64,000 nt of DNA, from the NCBI RefSeq assembly GCF_022919135.1, contig NZ_CP095049.1, forward strand, positions 2,484,501-2,548,500, written 5' to 3'. Below the pieces are notes generated by a model that saw only the letters and a program-made list of their open reading frames with translations, was not told the DNA's origin and did no database searches. The translations under genes were made by a program, and so were the position numbers. This stretch comes from Hymenobacter cellulosivorans (GTDB lineage: Bacteria; Bacteroidota; Bacteroidia; Cytophagales; Hymenobacteraceae). Below, piece after piece: positions 9,701 through 15,992 of the stretch. Positions within the stretch are counted from its first letter, which is position 1. Each line of letters begins with the position of its first letter.

Positions 9701-10132
9701 GCGCTGCACCGACGTAACCGAACCGGTACGGTCAGCGTTGATGATGTTGTCACGCTGACCACGTACTACTACGTCGGCCAGTTCAGTTGTTGCCTCGCTC
9801 AGGTTGATATCCAGGCGCAGATTCTGGCCCAGGGTCAGGAAGATACCGTCACGAGCTGTCTCTTGGTAGCCGATGAAGGTTACGCGAACCGAGTAGGGGC
9901 CACCTACACGCATACCACCGATGTTGAAACGGCCTTCCGAGTTCGTGGGTGCTACGTACTGGGTATTCGTTGGGGTGTGCACGGCAATAACCGTCGCGCC
10001 TGGCAAACCAGCTCCGGACTTGTCGGTGATAACACCGTTCATAGCCGAAGTAGTTACCTGACTCCACGCCGCCGGAGCTGACAACAGCGTCAACACCAGC
10101 AAGAGTAAGAGGCGTAAACGTGAGTGTTTCAT
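6782..10132 (-). CDS. Oar-like TonB-dependent outer-membrane receptor
   Basis: 1116 residues. Signal peptide to about residue 25 (ends SAPAAWSQ). A carboxypeptidase-regulatory-like (CarbopepD_reg) domain spans ~27-115 (GVITDKSGAGLPGATVIAVHTP, EGRFNIGGMRVG). The TonB plug follows, with VVVRGQRDNI and the Oar-type phrase LPSISRSLNDFTRLTPQANG, and then a long beta-barrel ending in Y-x-Q-L-G-L-R-Y-I-F-N, with a terminal aromatic-rich strand. The protein imports or exports a large substrate across the outer membrane with TonB energy; the substrate is unknown. No SusD partner is adjacent, which argues against a classic polysaccharide-uptake locus. The upstream region has two candidate -7 boxes and a dyad. 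Confidence 0.92.
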   Translation of the reverse strand: MKHSRLRLLLLLVLTLLSAPAAWSQVTTSAMNGVITDKSGAGLPGATVIAVHTPTNTQYVAPTNSEGRFNIGGMRVGGPYSVRVTFIGYQETARDGIFLTLGQNLRLDINLSEATTELADVVVRGQRDNIINADRTGSVTSVQREQIERLPSISRSLNDFTRLTPQANGAAVGGGNNRQNNFTVDGSDFNNNFGIGGNLPAGGSPISLDAVEQLTVSVTPYDVRQSGFTGGAINAVTRSGTNNFSGSLYTYFRNQDFTGTRVGNESFDIQKSQFNQYGFRLGGPVIKDKVFFFVNAEIEKSTTPFSQRVAATPEARYGSNPNITRPLASELNGIREYLRNRYGYETGEYQGYDTERTRNKILARIDWNISQNHRFNVRYSQTEGKEVNPTSNSAAPSFPTGISRGNTTALGFQNSNYYQEANFYSFAAELNSTFGSTMSNTLRGTFTKQNDPRSSDSQIFPFVDILKSDGGNSAATPFTYFGYEPFTYGNLRDVEIYSFRDDFTWILANHNLTFGAQVDLSTTRNGFQRQGTSYYRFNSYDDFLKASNPDPAIAKTGVPTAFSLTYSLSPNFEQAFPTFKFGQYSFYAQDEYVVNPRFRVTGGLRLDYITFPEPLQQHKLIEPLVFAGGEKIDVSRLPESKILWSPRLGFNWDVEGNGTVQLRGGSGIFTGRIPYVWIVSQAGDAGLLQITDSYEGNAINTVPGGYRGFSPDPAFYRPATPPAGGTAIPTTTTSLDPNFKFPQTWKSSLAVDVKLPFGIVGSLEGIYNKDLNSALFRNPNLITPQALNIPGYPDNRLVYPVNVQDRYYNPILRGQPVAPGTAGAGTYDAIVLGNASKGYYWSATAKLEKQFASGLYASVAYVRSDARNLFDGGGDQPRGSWQNNPTVNGSNFPELSYASYVVPDRVIASVSYRKEYLNHLGTTLSLFYEGSQAGRFSYTYSTDVNRDGAFADLIYIPKDASEITFVNNTVGNTTFTPAEQSEAFFKYIEQDKYLSKHRGEYAERNGALLPWRSQFDVKLLQDIFTNIGDKRNTLQLSVDVFNLGNLLNKDWGATQTINTSSILQVSNANSVVANGTTRPTFRLNLDRNGLPVETFRNTLGVTSTYYLQLGLRYIFN

Positions 10133-10181
10133 AAATGGGTAAATGAGTGAAAAAAGAGGAGGCTTAATGGGAAAAGAAGTG

Positions 10182-10189
10182 CAAAAGTA
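10182..10189 (-). promoter_or_regulatory. Candidate -7 box, proximal, TonB receptor
   Basis: TACTTTTG on the minus strand matches TAnnTTTG, 50 bases upstream of the receptor ATG. I see no -33 TTTG at the normal distance. Confidence 0.5.
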
Positions 10190-10210
10190 AGGACGTTTTT
10201 CGCCGGGTTC

Positions 10211-10237
10211 GTTACCAAATCTTTGTCTTTGGTGAAC
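10211..10237. promoter_or_regulatory. Dyad symmetry, candidate operator
   Basis: GTTACCAAA (10211-10219) faces TTTGGTGAAC (10228-10237). The arms pair except for one extra base, separated by 8 bases. It lies between the two candidate promoters of the TonB receptor, where a regulator would act. The site type is inferred. Confidence 0.4.
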
Positions 10238-10264
10238 GAGGCCCGTACCAGGGGTTTTCTACTG

Positions 10265-10272
10265 CAAAGGTA
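10265..10272 (-). promoter_or_regulatory. Candidate -7 box, distal, TonB receptor
   Basis: A perfect TACCTTTG on the minus strand in the gap between the NlpC gene and the receptor. It would give a leader of about 125 bases containing the dyad at 10211-10237. Confidence 0.5.
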
Positions 10273-10282
10273 AGAGGGAAAT

Positions 10283-10981
10283 TCACAATCTGGGTCTTAC
10301 CGCCCGGATAAAGCGGCTCAGATAGTAGTCACTCTCCAGGCTGTTCTCGACTACCCCTAACGAGCTGGATGAGTGGATGAACTGAATGCTCTCCGGGCTG
10401 GCTTCCGTAACTAAGCCGACGTGCGTAATCGTGCTGCTGCCAGGTGAAGCTCCGAAAAATACTAAATCGCCGGCTCGTAAGTCCTGGGGTTTTACGGGGG
10501 TTCCCCACACGGCTTGCTCGTTGGAAGACCGGGGAATCTGCACGTCGATGGCGGCAAAGGCCGCGCACAGCAGCCCTGAGCAGTCCATACCCAAGCGGGT
10601 GGTGCCACCGTATTTGTAAGGAGTGCCTTCGTAGGAGCGGGCCGCTTCAATAACCGTAGCTAAATCCTTGGAAACGGTAGCCGGAATACTAGCCCGCTTC
10701 ACGACCGTTTTGGATTTGCCAGTTGGAGCCGAGGTTTTAGTTTTGGCTCGCGTCACGGGCCGGGCGCCACGGCGGCGGCGCTCTTCCGCTTTCAACCGGG
10801 CCATTTCGCGGGCCGAATAATAGCGGCCGTTGCGCTGGTTGAGCTTGCGGGAGCCTCCGCAGCTGGCCAGTAGGACTAAGATACTAATCAGTAGCACTGG
10901 CCACCAGCGTAGCTGTTGGAGTGAATACTGTACCTTCGTAAGGTGTTCCCGCATCGGGACAAAGATACGCGAATCGTTCAT
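10283..10981 (-). CDS. NlpC/P60 cell-wall peptidase lipoprotein
   Basis: A 232-residue lipoprotein: a hydrophobic segment ending in the lipobox LLAS-C (about residues 30-42), then a basic, Ala/Arg/Lys-rich linker, then an NlpC/P60 domain (~110-232). The catalytic Cys is in GMDCSGLLCAAF, the first His in THVGLV and the polar residue in QFIHSSSS. Family members cut peptide stems of peptidoglycan in the periplasm. The start could also be Met10 (10954), which puts the lipobox at a more usual distance. It is divergent from the GlcD-type gene, with only about 15 bases between starts, so their promoters must overlap the coding ends. Confidence 0.88.
   Translation of the reverse strand: MNDSRIFVPMREHLTKVQYSLQQLRWWPVLLISILVLLASCGGSRKLNQRNGRYYSAREMARLKAEERRRRGARPVTRAKTKTSAPTGKSKTVVKRASIPATVSKDLATVIEAARSYEGTPYKYGGTTRLGMDCSGLLCAAFAAIDVQIPRSSNEQAVWGTPVKPQDLRAGDLVFFGASPGSSTITHVGLVTEASPESIQFIHSSSSLGVVENSLESDYYLSRFIRAVRPRL
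10931..10938 (+). promoter_or_regulatory. Candidate -7 box of the GlcD-type gene
   Basis: TACCTTCG matches TAnnTTTG with one difference and lies 58 bases before the ATG at 10996, inside the 5' end of the divergent NlpC gene. Confidence 0.35.
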
Positions 10982-10995
10982 TCTGCCGTCTATAT

Positions 10996-12405
10996 ATGAA
11001 TTTCCAACCGCTGACTCCCGACCTCATAGCCGCCTTCGAGCAAATCGTGGGCGAAGCGTATGTGCTTACTGCCCAGCGTGCAGAGGCCGACGTGTACGCC
11101 GACTATGGCCGCGACCATACCGAAGATTTGCATTTTGCTCCGGACGTGGTACTTCGCCCCGGCAACGTCGATGAGATTAGTAAAATTGTCCGCCTCTGCC
11201 ACGAACACCACGTGCCCGTTACGGCGCGGGGCGCGGGAACCGGCCTGAGCGGCGGAGCCTTGCCCGTGCACCACGGCGTAGTACTGAGCACCGAGCGGCT
11301 CAACCGCATCATCCAGATCGACGAGCGCAACCTGCAGGCTACCGTGGAGCCGGGCGTGATAAACGAGGCCTTTCAGGTGGCGGTAAAAGAAGTTGGCCTG
11401 TTTTATCCGCCCGACCCGGCTAGTAAGGGCAGTTGCTCGCTCGGCGGCAACCTGGCGCACAGCAGCGGCGGCCCCAAAGCCGTGAAATACGGCACCACCC
11501 GCGACTACGTCCTGAACCTGGAAGTGGTGCTGCCCACCGGCGACGTTATCTGGACGGCGGCCAACACCCTGAAAAACTCGACCGGCTACAACCTCACCCA
11601 GTTGATGGTCGGCTCGGAGGGTACGCTGGGCATTATTACCAAGGTCGTGTTCCGACTGCTGCCTTACCCGCAGCACAATATCCTGATGCTGGTGCCTTTC
11701 CGCCGGGAAGAGCAGGCAGCCGAGGCCGTATCAGCGGTGTTCCGGGCTGGGGTGATTCCTTCGGGCATGGAATTCATGGAGCGTGAGGCCATTGCCTGGT
11801 CGTCGGACTACCTGAAAATTCCGCTCACCCTGCCCGAAGACATCAAGGCCCACCTGCTCATCGAGCTCGACGGCCAGGATATGGACCAGCTCTATAAGGA
11901 AGCCGAGCAGGTGTATGGCGTGCTGGAGCACTACGATGTAGGCGAAATCCTGCTGGCCGATAATGCCACGCAAAAAGACGAACTCTGGAAAATCCGGCGC
12001 AACATCGGCAATTCAGTGCGCTACAACTCAGTATATAAGGAAGAAGACACCGTCGTGCCCCGGGCTGAGCTGCCCACGCTGCTCAAAGGTGTAAAGGAAA
12101 TCGGAGCCCGCTATGGGTTCAAAAGTGTGTGCTACGGTCACGCCGGCGACGGTAATCTGCACGTCAACATTATCCGCGGAGAACTGACTGACGAGCAGTG
12201 GAACGTGGGCCTGCGCCAGCCAATTACCGAGATTTTTGAGCTCTGTGTAAAGCTGGGCGGCACCATCAGTGGGGAACACGGTATTGGGCTGGTGCAGAAA
12301 GGCTACATTGGCATTGCCTTGCAGGAAACCAACCTGGAACTCATGCGGGGCATCAAGAAAGTCTTCGACCCGCACGGTATTCTGAACCCCGGCAAGATTT
12401 TTTAG
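10996..12405 (+). CDS. FAD-linked oxidase, glycolate/D-lactate dehydrogenase type
   Basis: 469 residues of the GlcD/D-lactate dehydrogenase family, which oxidises 2-hydroxy acids (glycolate or D-lactate) with FAD. An FAD-binding-4 (PCMH) domain covers ~40-220, with VPVTARGAGTGLSGGALP, SLGGNLAHSSGGPKAVKYG and MVGSEGTLGIITKV. The FAD-oxidase C-terminal domain follows, with YGHAGDGNLHVNI and SGEHGIGLVQKGY, ending in GILNPGKIF. No GlcE or GlcF subunit is adjacent, so it may work as a single-subunit enzyme. The substrate cannot be fixed from sequence alone. It ends before a strong terminator. Confidence 0.9.
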   Translation: MNFQPLTPDLIAAFEQIVGEAYVLTAQRAEADVYADYGRDHTEDLHFAPDVVLRPGNVDEISKIVRLCHEHHVPVTARGAGTGLSGGALPVHHGVVLSTERLNRIIQIDERNLQATVEPGVINEAFQVAVKEVGLFYPPDPASKGSCSLGGNLAHSSGGPKAVKYGTTRDYVLNLEVVLPTGDVIWTAANTLKNSTGYNLTQLMVGSEGTLGIITKVVFRLLPYPQHNILMLVPFRREEQAAEAVSAVFRAGVIPSGMEFMEREAIAWSSDYLKIPLTLPEDIKAHLLIELDGQDMDQLYKEAEQVYGVLEHYDVGEILLADNATQKDELWKIRRNIGNSVRYNSVYKEEDTVVPRAELPTLLKGVKEIGARYGFKSVCYGHAGDGNLHVNIIRGELTDEQWNVGLRQPITEIFELCVKLGGTISGEHGIGLVQKGYIGIALQETNLELMRGIKKVFDPHGILNPGKIF

Positions 12406-12467
12406 TCCTGAATCCCGGATTCGACGGGTTTTCCGGATTGGTCAGATTATGCGGACGATTATCAAAA

Positions 12468-12501
12468 CCAAAAAGGCCACCCAAGCGGGTGGCCTTTTTG
12501 G
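12468..12501. terminator. Bidirectional terminator
   Basis: A 15-bp perfect stem (12468-12482 with 12487-12501), loop aagc, with A and T runs on the two sides. It lies between the convergent GlcD-type and acyl-CoA-binding genes. Confidence 0.88.
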
Positions 12502-12571
12502 GTGGCTTTGCATTTCTGATTTCGAATGAGCCTACTTGTGCAGACGGCAGCGCCGTCCACAGAATTCGTGG

Positions 12572-13102
12572 TTACGACTGGTCGCCTTTGAGCTTGTCTT
12601 CACCACCGTAGGGTGCCCCGGCGGTAATGTCACCGCGCAGGCCGCCCTGCGACACGCCGGGCTGAGTGCTGGGCTGTTGAGAAGTAGTAGAATTGTCGTC
12701 AGATTCCACTTCGGGGCCCGAAGCGGCGTCGGCACCCCCCACCATGGTGGCGGTGCTGGGCTGGCCGTTGCCGGTGATAATAGTGGCCTGCTCACCGACC
12801 GGGCCGGCCAACGCATTTACTTTCTCTACGTATTGGCGCTTGGCATCGTCCTCGCTCACGCCTTTAAACTTGCTCCACGAGTCCCATTGGGCTTGTGACA
12901 TGCCGGCGTAGCCACTTGGGTTGTCGGGTGAGTCGTCGCCGACCACTTCGCCTTTCGTGTCATGGTCACCTTCGGTGGCCTGCTTGTAGAGTCCGTAGAG
13001 CTCGGTCATGTGGGCGGCGGCTTTGTCGCCCGGCAGGTTGTCTACGCGCGCTACAGCGGCTTCAAATTGCTGTTGTAAATTCATTTGCTGCTGAAGGTCC
13101 AT
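12572..13102 (-). CDS. Acyl-CoA-binding protein with disordered C-terminal tail
   Basis: 176 residues. The first ~90 are an ACBP fold: QFEAAVARVDNLPG, then the signature LYGLYKQATEGDH, AQWDSWSKFKGVSEDDAKRQYV and VNALAG. These residues bind the CoA head group and acyl chain, so the protein carries or buffers acyl-CoA in the cytoplasm. The remaining ~85 residues are Gly/Ser/Thr/Asp/Gln-rich and low in hydrophobics, probably disordered. The ATG at 13102 is chosen; the frame is open further upstream but that part has no family match and runs into the divergent asnB promoter. Met7 (13084) is a possible alternative. Confidence 0.85.
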   Translation of the reverse strand: MDLQQQMNLQQQFEAAVARVDNLPGDKAAAHMTELYGLYKQATEGDHDTKGEVVGDDSPDNPSGYAGMSQAQWDSWSKFKGVSEDDAKRQYVEKVNALAGPVGEQATIITGNGQPSTATMVGGADAASGPEVESDDNSTTSQQPSTQPGVSQGGLRGDITAGAPYGGEDKLKGDQS

Positions 13103-13125
13103 ATGTCGGGAATAGCTAAAGAGTG

Positions 13126-13133
13126 GAAAAGTA
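13126..13133 (-). promoter_or_regulatory. Candidate -7 box of the acyl-CoA-binding gene
   Basis: TACTTTTC on the minus strand differs from TAnnTTTG in one base and lies 24 bases before the ATG. Confidence 0.35.
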
Positions 13134-13213
13134 CCTGAGTTTACTAGCATGGCACGGCTTTGGTTGCGGGGGCGCGCTGCTAAGTTTTTCAGAAAGTAAG
13201 TGCGCAGAGTTCG

Positions 13214-13221
13214 TACTTTTG
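13214..13221 (+). promoter_or_regulatory. -7 box of asnB
   Basis: TACTTTTG is a perfect TAnnTTTG only 10 bases before the asnB ATG at 13232. Transcription would start within a few bases of the start codon, so the mRNA would be almost leaderless. Confidence 0.55.
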
Positions 13222-13231
13222 CCCGCCAATT

Positions 13232-15136
13232 ATGTGTGGAATCACCGGAGTATTCGCTTTTACCGACGCAGGACGCCGCTCGCTGTCCGCGTTGCATGCC
13301 TCAACCGACGCTATTGTTAGCCGCGGACCTGATTCTCAGGGGCATTTTGTGTACGACCGTTGTGGTCTGGGCTTTCGCCGCCTGGCCATTCTCGATCTGA
13401 CGGCCGACGGCAACCAGCCGATGACCGACGAGTCGGGGCGCTACACGATTGTCTTCAACGGGGAGATCTTCAACTTCAAGGAGCTGCGTCAGAAGCTCGT
13501 CAAGAAGGGGCACAAGTTTCATTCTCAGACTGATACGGAGGTTATTCTGAACCTCTATATCTCGGAAGGACGGGGCTTTTTGAAAAAGCTTAACGGCTTT
13601 TTCGGCTTGGCCATCTACGACAAGGAAGAGGACTCACTGTTCATCGCCCGCGACCGAATGGGGGAGAAGCCCATCTTGGTGTACCGCGACGAGGACAAGA
13701 TGTTTTTTGCCTCGGAAATGAAGTCGTTGCTGGCTTTGGGTGTGCCGCGCAAGCTCGATTACGTGGCTCTGAGCCACTATTTGCAGCTCAATTACATTCC
13801 CGGTCCGGCTACCATCTTCAAGGGCGTCAAGAAATTGCTGCCCGGCCACTACCTCTTTATTAAAGGCGGTAAGGTGGTCAAGAAGCGGTACTACAAGATT
13901 CCTTACGACCCCAAGAAGGTCGCCAAAAACAAGCTCAGCTACGAAGAACAACAGAAAAAGCTGGTCACGCTGCTCGACGACGCCACGGCCCGCCGCCTGG
14001 TAGCCGACGTGCCGCTGGGCGCTTTCCTGAGCGGCGGCATCGACTCGTCAGTGATTGTGGCTTTGGCTTCGCGCCATACTCAGCACCTGAACACGTTCAG
14101 CATTGGCTACCGCGACGAGCCTTTCTTTGACGAAACTAAATACGCCAAACTGGTAGCCGAGCGCTACAAAACCAACCACACGGTTTTCTCGCTCACCAAC
14201 CAGGACCTCTACGACCACATCTTCGACGTGCTCGACTATATCGACGAGCCGTTTGCGGATTCCTCGGCCCTGGCCGTCTACATTCTCAGCAAGCGCACCC
14301 GCGAAAAAGTCACGGTGGCTTTGTCAGGCGACGGCGCCGACGAGATGTTTGCCGGCTACAACAAGCACATGGGCGAGTTTCAGGTGCGGCAGGGAGGCTT
14401 CAAGGCCGAAGCCGTAACGGGCCTGAATCTGCTCTGGGATATTCTGCCTAAGTCGCGCAATTCCTTCTTTGGCAACCGGGTCCGGCAGTTTCAGCGCTTT
14501 TCACGAGGCATGCTCAGCGGCCCCAAGGACCGCTATTTCGACTGGGCTTCGTTTGTCAATGAAAAAGATGCCCGTAACCTGCTCAGCGCCGATTCGCGCC
14601 GCAAAGTGGGCAAGAAGCTGGCCGAGAAGCGCCGCAAGGACATTCTGCAAAACCTACATGCCGATGGCGACCTGAACGAGGTGCTGCTCACCGACATGAA
14701 CTTGGTATTGCCCTACGACATGCTGGCCAAAGTAGACCTGATGAGCATGGCCAACTCCCTGGAGGTGCGCCCGCCGTTCCTAGACCCCAACGTAGTAAAC
14801 TTTGCCTTCTCCATTCCCGTCGAAAGCAAAATCGACGCGAAAATGAAGAAGAAGATTGTGCAGGATGCCTTCCGGCCCATGCTGCCCGAGGAGCTCTACA
14901 AGCGGCCCAAGCACGGCTTCGAAGTGCCGCTGCTCAAGTGGTTCCGCAATGAGCTGCGGCCCCTGATTGAGGATGATCTGCTTTCGGATGGCTTCATCGA
15001 GGCTCAGGGCATTTTCAGCGTAGACGGTATCCGGGCCCTGAAAACCCAACTGTTCTCGCGCAACCCCGGCGACGTGCATGCCCGCATCTGGGCACTTATC
15101 GTGTTTCAGCACTGGTGGAAGCGGCACATGATGTAG
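13232..15136 (+). CDS. asnB: Asparagine synthase (glutamine-hydrolysing) family
   Basis: 634 residues. The N-terminal class-II glutaminase starts MCGITGVFAF with the catalytic Cys2. The synthetase domain has the pyrophosphate-binding loop FLSGGIDSSV near residue 268, and LSGDGADEMFAGY and DEPFADSSA downstream. It makes asparagine from aspartate, ATP and glutamine. AsnB-family proteins at glycan loci may instead amidate uronic or amino-sugar acids, and this gene stands at the left end of such a locus, upstream of a GT2 gene. Length matches other AsnB proteins. The family is certain; the real acceptor (aspartate or a sugar acid) is not. Confidence 0.9.
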   Translation: MCGITGVFAFTDAGRRSLSALHASTDAIVSRGPDSQGHFVYDRCGLGFRRLAILDLTADGNQPMTDESGRYTIVFNGEIFNFKELRQKLVKKGHKFHSQTDTEVILNLYISEGRGFLKKLNGFFGLAIYDKEEDSLFIARDRMGEKPILVYRDEDKMFFASEMKSLLALGVPRKLDYVALSHYLQLNYIPGPATIFKGVKKLLPGHYLFIKGGKVVKKRYYKIPYDPKKVAKNKLSYEEQQKKLVTLLDDATARRLVADVPLGAFLSGGIDSSVIVALASRHTQHLNTFSIGYRDEPFFDETKYAKLVAERYKTNHTVFSLTNQDLYDHIFDVLDYIDEPFADSSALAVYILSKRTREKVTVALSGDGADEMFAGYNKHMGEFQVRQGGFKAEAVTGLNLLWDILPKSRNSFFGNRVRQFQRFSRGMLSGPKDRYFDWASFVNEKDARNLLSADSRRKVGKKLAEKRRKDILQNLHADGDLNEVLLTDMNLVLPYDMLAKVDLMSMANSLEVRPPFLDPNVVNFAFSIPVESKIDAKMKKKIVQDAFRPMLPEELYKRPKHGFEVPLLKWFRNELRPLIEDDLLSDGFIEAQGIFSVDGIRALKTQLFSRNPGDVHARIWALIVFQHWWKRHMM

Positions 15137-15186
15137 GCCAAATCTAGCCTAGCCGTTGCCGTTTTACTTTTCCCCTTGCCTTTTTG

Positions 15187-15942
15187 ATGTCGCCAGTGTT
15201 GACCCCTTCCGTTTCCGGTATTCAGTTTCGTACGCTCTCCATCGTCATCCCGGTTTACAACGAAGCTCGCACGATTCACCAGATTCTGGACTTGCTGCGG
15301 GAGCTGACGCTGGTCAACAATATCCGCAAGGAAATCATTTTGGTCAATGACTGCTCCTCGGACAACTCCTCGGAGGTCATCACCGCCTACGCCGCGCGCT
15401 ACCCCGACCTGGGCCTGCGCCTGCTGCAGCACGCCGTCAACCAGGGCAAGGGCGCAGCCCTGCACACGGGCATCCGCGAGGCCACCGGCGACTACGTCAT
15501 CATTCAGGACGCGGACCTGGAGTACGACCCGGAGGAGTACAACCTCTTGATCAAGCCCATCCTCAAGGGCTTTGCCGACGTGGTCTTCGGCTCGCGCTTC
15601 ATGGGCGGCAACCCGCACCGCATCCTGTTCTTCTGGCACAGCCTGGGCAACCAGATGCTCACCTTCCTGAGCAACATGTGCACTGACTTGAACCTGACCG
15701 ACATGGAGACCTGCTACAAGCTCTTCCGCCGCGACATCATCCAGGGCCTGCAGCTGCAGGAAAACCGCTTTGGCTTCGAGCCCGAGGTCACGGCCAAGGT
15801 CTCACGCGTCAAGGATGTGCGCATCTACGAGGTGGGCATCAGCTACTACGGCCGCACCTACGCCGAGGGCAAGAAAATCGGTTGGCGCGACGGATTCCGC
15901 GCTATTTACTGCATTCTCAAGTACGGACTACTCGGCCGCTGA
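15187..15942 (+). CDS. GT2 glycosyltransferase, DPM1-like
   Basis: A 251-residue family 2 glycosyltransferase without membrane segments. It starts with [19 protein letters not shown], has the nucleotide-binding [11 protein letters not shown] and the catalytic DxD in [13 protein letters not shown] (about residue 106). Its short form resembles dolichol-phosphate mannose synthase-like enzymes, which load a sugar onto a polyprenyl phosphate on the inner side of the membrane. The next gene is a polytopic GT-C-like protein, the usual user of such lipid-linked sugars. ATG 15187 is preferred to the TTG one codon earlier. By eye its third codon positions are much richer in C/G than its neighbours. Confidence 0.9.
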   Translation: MSPVLTPSVSGIQFRTLSIVIPVYNEARTIHQILDLLRELTLVNNIRKEIILVNDCSSDNSSEVITAYAARYPDLGLRLLQHAVNQGKGAALHTGIREATGDYVIIQDADLEYDPEEYNLLIKPILKGFADVVFGSRFMGGNPHRILFFWHSLGNQMLTFLSNMCTDLNLTDMETCYKLFRRDIIQGLQLQENRFGFEPEVTAKVSRVKDVRIYEVGISYYGRTYAEGKKIGWRDGFRAIYCILKYGLLGR

Positions 15943-15992
15943 TTCTCGGCTGCCGCTCACCTTTTGCGCGTATTCGTTGGCTTCACTTCTAC

